Both the position numbers and the translations under genes were made by a program. From positions 39,973 to 103,972 of the forward strand of contig NZ_BMFV01000014.1 of NCBI RefSeq assembly GCF_014639255.1: 64,000 nucleotides of DNA, read 5' to 3'. Source of the stretch: Pullulanibacillus pueri. Lineage in GTDB: Bacteria > Bacillota > Bacilli > Bacillales > Sporolactobacillaceae. The notes beneath the pieces were generated by a model. It saw nothing but the letters and a program-made list of their open reading frames with translations. It was not told the origin of the DNA and ran no database searches. Of this stretch, positions 58,112-64,000 are shown piece after piece; position 1 is the stretch's first letter, and the number at the start of each line of letters is the position of its first letter.

Positions 58112-59002
58112 TTATGCACGGGGATGATGATTCATGTAAGTCTTACGTAATCGTTCTTTAGAAACATGTGTATAAATTTGTGTGGTTGACAAATTAGAAT
58201 GCCCTAATAACTCCTGAACAGAACGAAGATCTGCCCCTGCATCCAAAAGATGTGTGGCAAAGGTATGCCTCAAGGTATGTGGACTCATCTTCGTTGTTAG
58301 TGCTGCTTTACTCACTTGATCTTTCAGGATATTTCGCACACTTCGATCTGAAAGTTGACCCCCACGATAGTTTACAAATACAAATGTATGACTATTATCA
58401 CCTTTAATGAGTGTTTTTCTTCCATGATTTATGTAAGTTTCTAAAGCTTCGAGTGCATAACTACCGATAGGAACATAACGTTCTTTTCTACCCTTCCCCT
58501 GTACAAGAACAACCCCAATGTCGAAATCAATAGCTTCAATCTTCATACCGACAAGTTCACTTACACGTGCCCCTGTGGCATATAGAGTTTCTAATATCGC
58601 TTGATTTCGTTGTCCCAATGGCGTATTGAGATCTTCAACATTAAAAAGCATCCCCAATTCTTCTTGATATAAAAATTGCGGAAGCCTTTGCGCTTGTTTA
58701 GGTAAAGCAGCGGTTGTGAACGGATTATTGCGAACCCTATGTTCTCTTTCTAAAAAACGATAAAAGCTACGCATACTTGATAACTTTCGTGCGATTGTCC
58801 TTCTTGATAATCCATTTTCATGCAATTGCGTCAAAAAAAGACGTACTGAAGAGTACGTTACTGAGTCAAAACCTTGAATAATTTCTTGCTTCATAAACGC
58901 TTGAAATTGTTCAATGTCCTGAAGATAACTTTTTATCGTTAATTCAGAGGCATTTTTTTCAACTTCAAGGTAGTGTACAAAATGTTGCAATCGGTTATCC
59001 AA
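58112..59002 (-). CDS. xerC: Tyrosine recombinase XerC (CodV)
   Basis: A 296-residue recombinase that resolves chromosome dimers at dif with XerD. The SAM-like core-binding domain (1-90) precedes the catalytic domain with [14 protein letters not shown] (first Arg), the HxxR motif in [31 protein letters not shown], and the Tyr in [19 protein letters not shown]. Start is TTG, 8 nt after GGAGG. First gene of xerC-hslV-hslU-codY with its own promoter. Confidence 0.97.
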   Translation of the reverse strand: MDNRLQHFVHYLEVEKNASELTIKSYLQDIEQFQAFMKQEIIQGFDSVTYSSVRLFLTQLHENGLSRRTIARKLSSMRSFYRFLEREHRVRNNPFTTAALPKQAQRLPQFLYQEELGMLFNVEDLNTPLGQRNQAILETLYATGARVSELVGMKIEAIDFDIGVVLVQGKGRKERYVPIGSYALEALETYINHGRKTLIKGDNSHTFVFVNYRGGQLSDRSVRNILKDQVSKAALTTKMSPHTLRHTFATHLLDAGADLRSVQELLGHSNLSTTQIYTHVSKERLRKTYMNHHPRA

Positions 59003-59033
59003 TGATTCATCCTCCTCTTCAGAAGCCTACTAA

Positions 59034-59099
59034 ATCTTATCACAATTCAGGTAACGGGGCAACAAAGTTTGCAATTTTGTAACAACATTCTGAATTGTG
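59034..59099 (-). promoter_or_regulatory. xerC operon promoter with embedded inverted repeat
   Basis: TTGCCC (59057-59062), a 17-nt spacer and TAAGAT (59034-59039) on the minus strand form a promoter with TG one base before the -10. A perfect 10-bp inverted repeat, CACAATTCAG (59041-59050) and CTGAATTGTG (59090-59099), has one arm inside the spacer. The other arm lies 28 nt upstream of the -35, as an operator would. Confidence 0.65.
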
Positions 59100-59138
59100 T
59101 CAGAATTTACCTTTTTTTATTACTCTAAAAAAGAGAGG

Positions 59139-59171
59139 AACAGGACAAAACATTTTTCATGCAGTCCTGTT
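59139..59171 (-). terminator. Intrinsic terminator of topA
   Basis: AACAGGAC pairs with GTCCTGTT (8 bp) around a 17-nt loop containing a small inner GCAT/ATG pairing; CTCTCTTTTTT follows on the minus strand. Located 23 nt past the topA stop. Confidence 0.8.
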
Positions 59172-59193
59172 ATTTATACTCCCTCATACTGTC

Positions 59194-61269
59194 CTAGTTT
59201 TGAGGCTCTTCCTTATAATCGCAAGATGAACATTGTACCGTTGTTCCTTTTTTGCTTTTCTTCTCAACAAGATACTCTCCACACTTCGGACAAGATCTCG
59301 CCAGCGGTTTATCCCATGAAACAAAATCACATTCAGGATAACGATCACAGCCGTAAAATGTCCGACGTTTCTTGCTTTTTCGTTCAACGATTTCACCCTT
59401 TTTACAACTGGGACATTGAACGCCGACTTTTTTAAGAATAGGCTTCGTGTTCCTGCAATCCGGAAAATTTGAACAAGCTAAAAATTTCCCATAGCGCCCC
59501 ATTTTGTACACCATCTCATGGCCACACTTCTCACAGTCAATCCCAGCCGGTTCGTCTTTTATTTCGACTTCTTTCATTTCTTTTTCGGCTACTTTAAGTC
59601 GTTTTTCAAATTCTTGATAGAAATCGGCAATAATGCTGATCCATTTCTTTTTACCCTCTTCAACGGAATCAAGATCATCTTCCATTTTGGCTGTAAAATC
59701 AACGTCGATAATTTCAGGAAAAAAATTGACAACTTGCTCAAAAACGACCTCACCTAGTTCAGTGGGTATAAACTTCTTATCTTCCAAAGTAACATAATTT
59801 CGGCGTTGAATGGTATCAATAGTGGGTGCATATGTCGATGGGCGTCCGATACCTAATTCTTCCATCGTTCTCACTAGCCTTGCTTCACTGTAGCGAGGTG
59901 GCGGCTGAGTAAAATGCTGTTTAGGATCAATGGCCTCTTTTTTAACCTTCATACCATCGGTGAGTTCTGGTAAATAATTTTCTTCTTCCTTTTTGTTATC
60001 GTCGTTCCCCTCAATGTACAACTTCATAAATCCTGGAAATTTTATTTTTGATCCCGTTGCTCTGAATGTAATACCATTATTCGTCAAATCAGCACGAACA
60101 GTATCCATCACAGCCGGCGCCATTTGACTGGCCACAAATCTTTCCCATATCAGTTTATACAGTTTGTATTGATCGCGACTTAAATACTCTTTGATATCCT
60201 TTGGTAATATGAGTACCGAGGTCGGACGGATCGCCTCATGGGCGTCCTGGGCATTTTCAGATTTTTTTGCCTTCTGAACCCCTTTGCCTACATAAGACTC
60301 TCCATAATTTTGTTTGATATACCCCGTAGCCTCTTCTTTTGCAACATCTGAAATGCGTGTTGAATCGGTACGCATATATGTAATCAAACCCGTAATCCCT
60401 TGTTTACCAATATCGATTCCTTCATATAATTGCTGGGCTACCATCATCGTTTTCCGAGCTCTATAATTCAGTTTTCTAGCGGCTTCTTGCTGTAGTGATG
60501 AGGTAATGAATGGTGGAACGGGATTGCGGAAGCGCTCTTTCTTCGTTACGCCACTCACTTCAAAAGTGTTGCCTTTAATCGTCTGTAAAACCTCATCTAC
60601 TTCTTCTTTCGTTTTCAATTGAAGCTTTTTGCCGTCTTTGCCGTAAAATTGAGCAGAAAAGCTTTCCTCATTTTCTTTAAAAATCCCTTTAATACTCCAA
60701 TATTCTTCAGGTTGAAACTGTTGAATTTCTTTTTCACGCTCGATAATTAATTTTAGGGCAACAGATTGAACTCGACCAGCACTAAGCCCTTTTTTTACTT
60801 TTTTCCATAATAATGGACTGATATTATAACCGACTAGGCGGTCCAGGACCCTCCTCGCTTGTTGGGCATCCACAAGATCCATATTAATCGTCCTTGGTTT
60901 CTTAAACGCATCTTTAATGGCTTGCTTCGTAATTTCATTAAAGACCACCCTACAGTCAGATGTCGTGTCAATATCTAAACTATGAGCGAGATGCCAAGCA
61001 ATCGCTTCTCCTTCACGATCAGGGTCAGCTGCAAGATAGACTTTCTTCACTTTTTTGGCTGCAGCTTTCAGTTCCTTGAGTACAGGCCCTTTTCCTCGAA
61101 TCGTAATATAGCTTGGATTAAAATTATTCTCTATATCAACACCCATTTTACTTTTTGGGAGATCACGTACATGGCCCATCGATGCTTTTACTTCGAACTT
61201 TTTTCCTAAATACCGTTTAATGGTTTTCGCCTTTGCGGGAGACTCAACGATAACTAAATAATCCTCCAT
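59194..61269 (-). CDS. topA: DNA topoisomerase I
   Basis: A 691-residue type IA topoisomerase that relaxes negative supercoils. The Toprim domain reads [19 protein letters not shown] and [17 protein letters not shown], and the catalytic Tyr lies in [14 protein letters not shown]. Three C-terminal zinc ribbons are visible: CEKCGHEM...[15 protein letters not shown]...CDRYPEC and CPKCGEYL...CSSCDY. The ATG at 61269 gives exactly the B. subtilis length; a longer in-frame start lacks support. It has its own promoter and terminator. Confidence 0.98.
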   Translation of the reverse strand: MEDYLVIVESPAKAKTIKRYLGKKFEVKASMGHVRDLPKSKMGVDIENNFNPSYITIRGKGPVLKELKAAAKKVKKVYLAADPDREGEAIAWHLAHSLDIDTTSDCRVVFNEITKQAIKDAFKKPRTINMDLVDAQQARRVLDRLVGYNISPLLWKKVKKGLSAGRVQSVALKLIIEREKEIQQFQPEEYWSIKGIFKENEESFSAQFYGKDGKKLQLKTKEEVDEVLQTIKGNTFEVSGVTKKERFRNPVPPFITSSLQQEAARKLNYRARKTMMVAQQLYEGIDIGKQGITGLITYMRTDSTRISDVAKEEATGYIKQNYGESYVGKGVQKAKKSENAQDAHEAIRPTSVLILPKDIKEYLSRDQYKLYKLIWERFVASQMAPAVMDTVRADLTNNGITFRATGSKIKFPGFMKLYIEGNDDNKKEEENYLPELTDGMKVKKEAIDPKQHFTQPPPRYSEARLVRTMEELGIGRPSTYAPTIDTIQRRNYVTLEDKKFIPTELGEVVFEQVVNFFPEIIDVDFTAKMEDDLDSVEEGKKKWISIIADFYQEFEKRLKVAEKEMKEVEIKDEPAGIDCEKCGHEMVYKMGRYGKFLACSNFPDCRNTKPILKKVGVQCPSCKKGEIVERKSKKRRTFYGCDRYPECDFVSWDKPLARSCPKCGEYLVEKKSKKGTTVQCSSCDYKEEPQN

Positions 61270-61316
61270 AAAAACATGCTCCCCCTTTCTTAAATGGAAA
61301 TGAAAATTCTTCACTT

Positions 61317-61345
61317 ATCTTAAATATAGTCTTTTCGTTTGTCAA
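61317..61345 (-). promoter_or_regulatory. sigma-A promoter of topA
   Basis: A perfect TTGACA (61340-61345), a 17-nt spacer and TAAGAT (61317-61322) on the minus strand, 48 nt before the topA ATG. Confidence 0.8.
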
Positions 61346-61382
61346 ACAATCAAACTAATAGTAATTCATAGGCGATTCAGTT

Positions 61383-62261
61383 TTACCGTGTCAAAGGAGT
61401 GCTAAATTGACTTAAAATATCTTCTGCTGAGGTGACAAGTTGAGCGCCTTGTTGAATTAATCGATGTGTCCCAACTGTATTCATATTAAATATATTTCCT
61501 GGAATTGCAAACACTTCTCTTCCTTGTTCAAGTGCTTGATCAGCAGTGATTAGAGAGCCGCTTTTTTCTTGTGCTTCAACAACAAGCGTCCCCATACTTA
61601 AACCGCTTACAATTCTGTTGCGCTCAGGAAATTGCCAACGCTTTGGCGGCTGGTCTGGAGGGTATTCACTTATGACCAAATGATATTTTATAAGATTTTG
61701 GAATAGGGATAAATGTTTTTTAGGATAGGGGTGCAGGAGGCCCGAACCAAGAACCGCAATTGTAGAGGATCGCAGAGCATGGTGGTGAGCTGCTCCATCT
61801 ACGCCTAGTGCCATCCCACTCACAATCGTCCATCCCTGGTCTACTAATGGAGTCAAGATAAATCGGAGAGCTGTTAAACCTTCTTTCGTTGGCTTTCTTG
61901 TCCCTACAACGCTGAGAAGCTGTTGGTGCTGAAAAATCGCTCTATTTCCCTTGGTATAAAGGACCCATGGTGGATCATAAATCATTTTTAATAGTGGAGG
62001 ATACTCAGGATCAAAAACGGTCAAGACCTCTATCCCTGCTGCCTTGTAGTCTTCTAATTTCTTCTCGATATCAAGGGTATGGAGATCCCTATGAAAAAGT
62101 TCCGCATATTGACGTTGAAAAGAAAATTCCCGAATAAGTGTGTTCACAGAAAGTTCATAAATAGAAACTAAATCTTGATCTTCTTTCAATAATTTATCAA
62201 TACCACGCCACCCTATCCCGCGGCAGTGGTGGATATGAATTAATCGCTCTTCTCTGTTCAA
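61383..62261 (-). CDS. dprA: DNA-processing protein DprA (Smf)
   Basis: A 292-residue protein that binds incoming single-stranded DNA and loads RecA in transformation. An N-terminal SAM/HhH-like region (1-80) precedes the Rossmann domain (VVGTRKPTKEGL, IVSGMALGVDGAAHHHALR, AVLGSGLLHPYPKKH, VISEYPPDQPPKRWQFPERNRIVSGLSMGTLVVEAQEKSGSLITADQALEQGREVFAIPGN). It is complete. The start is TTG, with GAGG 9 nt upstream. Upstream it borders AT-rich DNA and insertion-sequence debris instead of sucD. Confidence 0.96.
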   Translation of the reverse strand: MNREERLIHIHHCRGIGWRGIDKLLKEDQDLVSIYELSVNTLIREFSFQRQYAELFHRDLHTLDIEKKLEDYKAAGIEVLTVFDPEYPPLLKMIYDPPWVLYTKGNRAIFQHQQLLSVVGTRKPTKEGLTALRFILTPLVDQGWTIVSGMALGVDGAAHHHALRSSTIAVLGSGLLHPYPKKHLSLFQNLIKYHLVISEYPPDQPPKRWQFPERNRIVSGLSMGTLVVEAQEKSGSLITADQALEQGREVFAIPGNIFNMNTVGTHRLIQQGAQLVTSAEDILSQFSTPLTR

Positions 62262-62690
62262 ATTCCCCCGCCTCTTTTTATTATATTCACACTTTTCAAT
62301 GCTATTATTCTTATTAAACTTCTAGGGTGTTAATTCCTGCTTATGATTTAAAAAATTTATAAAAAGGGAAAACTTTTCAAAATGAACAGTCATTTTTTAA
62401 GGACTCATTACCTTTTTCGACAAGATTTAAAAAAACTTCCATCCTTAACAGACATATTCTTACATAAGCCACCCAATAAAATTATATGAGCTCTTACCTC
62501 TTACAATTAAATAGAATAACAGCACTCGATTCTTGTTTAGGGACTGAATAAGGTTTCTTATGTCAAAAACCTCTGGCCTTCAATTTAGGAGCGACAGAAA
62601 GACTAATATCCATAAAAGTTTAACATTTTTTGCAAATATCATTTAAATCATTCGAAAAGCATTGAAATTGTCTATCAATCTTCACATTTC
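62262..62690. other. AT-rich gene-free stretch upstream of dprA
   Basis: 430 nt with no gene I can support. TATAAT lies about 25 nt before the dprA start on the minus strand, without a clear -35. A single TTCGACA (Spo0A-box heptamer) occurs at 62416-62422; one hit is compatible with chance. The right boundary is the end of an ISL3-type remnant. Confidence 0.6.
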
Positions 62691-62743
62691 GGCTAGAGTC
62701 AAATGTTGGGGTAGGAGTAAAACTTCTACTCTTTATCCCCACT

Positions 62744-63049
62744 TAAAAATCTAACGATTTATATTGATGATGCAATAATACCCTTAATCTTAAACGATCA
62801 TAACGTTGGAAACCAAAGGCATTTCGTTTTATTACCTTTGGTTGATTGTTTAAGCCTTCAATAAATCCATTACTTTCACCTTTTGAGTGCGGTAGTCATG
62901 GACCTTGTTGGTTCGCTCCCCACATGCTGGACATTTGTGTTTTTTCTTGGAATTTCAATATAAAGATAAAAGCTACCATTCATCTCTTCCGTTTTGGTAA
63001 TCCTATCGTCTTCTAATCCAGGTAAATTCATGTTAAACTGCATAGACAC
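62744..63049 (-). pseudogene. ISL3-family transposase, frameshifted and internally deleted
   Basis: The N-terminal part reads MQFNMNLPGLEDDRITKTEE, then YIEIPRK. A one-base loss in the T6 run at 62940-62945 shifts the frame, after which KHKCPACGERTNKVHDYR continues (zinc-binding CxxC of ISL3 transposases). Near 62880 the sequence jumps, again out of frame, to the C-terminal end GESNGFIEGLNNQPKVIKRN, then AFGFQRYDRLRVLLHHQYKS and a stop at 62744. About 300 codons including the catalytic core are gone. Confidence 0.8.
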
Positions 63050-63121
63050 GTAATTCCAATCCTTGTTCTTGTTTCTCGTCAATTCAAGTGTAAAGGATAT
63101 AGGAGCTTACGTGTATTTTTT

Positions 63122-63291
63122 TGCCGTTTTTTAAAAGGGACAAGAATACAAAGTGAAAAATGGCGAGACCCCGCAGGACACAAAAGGATAAGTCCGAGGA
63201 GGCTTGCGGATTGCCCGCGGAAAGCGAGTTATTTTTCACTTAACCAAAACAGCATTGTAAATTGTCTACAAACCCCAACATATATAATAGA
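63122..63291 (+). repeat. Tandem duplicate, unit 1 (shorter), of an ISL3 end plus GC-rich repeat
   Basis: This ~170-bp unit starts GCCGTTTTTTAAAAGG, carries GGCGAGACCCCGCAGGACAC and GCCCGCGGAAAGCGAG, and ends with the ISL3 inverted repeat. It equals unit 2 except for 29 bp missing between two copies of GGCGAGAC and a few substitutions. Confidence 0.85.
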
Positions 63292-63492
63292 GCCGGTTTT
63301 TAAAAGGTTCAAGAATACAAAGTGAAAAATGGCGAGACTCCTGCGGGAATAGCAAGCCAGGCGAGACCCCGCAGGACACAAAAGGATAAGTCCGAGGAGG
63401 CTCGCGGATTGCCCGCGGAAAGCGAGTCATTTTTCACTTAACCAAAACAGCATTGTAAATTGTCTACAAAACCCCAACATATATAATAGAGC
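63292..63492 (+). repeat. Tandem duplicate, unit 2 (full length)
   Basis: The ~200-bp unit contains the complete GC-rich repeat (GACTCCTGCGGGAATAGC onward to GCCCGCGGAAAGCGAG) and ends in CCCCAACATATATAATAGAGC (63472-63492), the ISL3 end. The boundary to the IS1182 remnant lies immediately beyond. Confidence 0.85.
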
Positions 63493-63518
63493 AACGATTA
63501 TTACAGGAGAAAAAAAAT

Positions 63519-63792
63519 GATGGAAAGCAATTAGAGACATTAATCGAAAAGAGTGTTGGAGCCGGCATGAATGTTGAAACAGTCATTGGAGATGCTGCTT
63601 ATTCAGAAAGGGAAATATCACGTATACCAAAGAGAAAGAAATGAAAGTAGTTGCCAAACTAAATTCCCTTTAGTTTCACAAGGTTATCGAACGAAAGAAG
63701 ATGAGTTCGAATTTAATAAAGACGTAGGTATGTACGTATGTAAAGCAGGGCATATGGCTATTAGGAAAGCCCGTCAAGGCAAAAAAATGTAG
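63519..63792 (+). pseudogene. IS1182-family transposase fragment with frameshifts
   Basis: The reading starts DGKQLETLIEKSVGAGMNVE and TVIGDAAYSERE, shifts to ITYTKEKEMKVVAKLNS, and shifts again to LVSQGYRTKEDEFEFNKDVG and MYVCKAGHMAIRKARQGKK before a stop at 63790-63792. GDAAYSE and KDxGMYVCxAGHMAxRKxRxGKK are typical of the DDE domain of IS1182-type transposases. Both ends of the gene are missing. It begins right after the ISL3-type end at 63492. Confidence 0.8.
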
Positions 63793-63824
63793 CTGGAAAT
63801 CCGGTACAATGTTTCAAAATCCTC

Positions 63825-63841
63825 GGCTCTATTAGATATGG
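63825..63841 (+). repeat. Possible further ISL3-like end
   Basis: GGCTCTATTAGATATGG matches the first 16-17 bases of the end at 63273-63294 with one or two differences, but in the opposite orientation. It lacks the TTGGGG part, so it is either a degenerate end or chance. Confidence 0.35.
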
Positions 63842-64000
63842 AAAGGCAAGTTACAGTAAATGTGAAAGGATATTGAAATTAATAAATTAAAAAAAGGGTA
63901 AATAGACAATTAAAAACCATTAAAAGACGACCTGAAAATGAAGTGCCCCCTGTCAAGTAGACAGTGGAAATAATAAAAAGGATTTAAGCGGCTTTAGTTC
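63842..64000. other. Right edge, possible insertion-sequence end
   Basis: The stretch is AT-rich with no gene. CTGTC-AAGTA-GACAG (63948-63962), preceded by GTGCCCC, resembles the ends and small palindromes seen at the 5' side of IS3-type elements in Bacillaceae. Because the window ends here, I cannot confirm an element. Confidence 0.3.

Larger units (their letters stand above)
62691..63294 (-). mobile_element. ISL3-family insertion sequence remnant, internally deleted
   Basis: The element runs between imperfect inverted ends: GGCTAGAGTCAAATGTTGGGG (plus strand, 62691-62711) and the complement of GGCTCTATTATATATGTTGGGG (63273-63294). It holds both ends of an ISL3-type transposase gene with the middle missing, and a GC-rich hairpin repeat in its left part. 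The flanking 8-mers do not match, so no target duplication is recognised. Confidence 0.7.

Noticed and set aside
62416..62422. Spo0A-like heptamer upstream of dprA
   Set aside because: A single 7-mer hit; several are expected by chance in 64 kb.
63122..63492. Repeats considered as a CRISPR array
   Set aside because: There are only two long contiguous units, with no short repeats separated by unique spacers and no cas genes.

Overview
The window reads as chromosomal DNA of a motile, spore-forming-type Bacillales organism (Bacillaceae or a neighbouring family; I cannot name the genus). The grounds are gene order and family make-up: PolC, CodY, SwrB, SwrD, CheC, CheD, FliY, YlxP, YlxQ, YlxR and YlxY occur in the order known from Bacillus subtilis. 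Every confident intact gene (61) lies on the minus strand, so the biological 5' end is at the right. Noncoding DNA is AT-rich. TTG starts are frequent (rbfA, flgB, hslV, xerC, dprA, probably fliH).

Right to left: (1) 64000-62262 is a mobile-element graveyard: a frameshifted IS1182-type transposase piece, an internally deleted ISL3-type transposase with recognisable ends, and a tandemly duplicated GC-rich repeat. It sits where B. subtilis has sucCD. (2) 62261-55267: dprA, topA, then xerC-hslV-hslU-codY, with sigma-A-like promoters before topA and xerC and terminators after topA and codY. trmFO, normally between topA and xerC, is absent. (3) 55266-54585: a 730-bp upstream region with two perfect Spo0A-box heptamers. 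(4) 54584-27047: a 31-gene fla/che operon from flgB to swrB, holding the basal-body rod, MS ring, C ring, export apparatus, hook, chemotaxis core and sigma-D. (5) 26834-13048: rpsB, tsf, pyrH, frr, uppS, cdsA, dxr, rseP, proS, polC. (6) 12708-4715: the nusA/infB operon (rimP, nusA, ylxR, ylxQ, infB, ylxP, rbfA, truB, ribF) and rpsO. (7) pnp, a 1.2-kb repeat-rich spacer, and a catalytically doubtful ylxY, with a promoter leaving the left edge.

The genes form three linked programmes: translation and RNA turnover, envelope and isoprenoid precursor supply plus replication, and flagellar construction and control. Sigma-D and SwrB end the flagellar operon; CodY lies just upstream of it.

I found no new defence, biosynthetic or toxin system. 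The signals most worth checking are regulatory or structural: a strong hairpin with a U-tract touching the swrD start codon, a branched RNA fold between ylxP and rbfA, paired Spo0A-like boxes before the fla/che operon, an inverted repeat across the xerC-codY promoter, a degenerate ~20-nt tandem array beside pnp, and an ISL3-derived family of ends linked to a GC-rich hairpin repeat.
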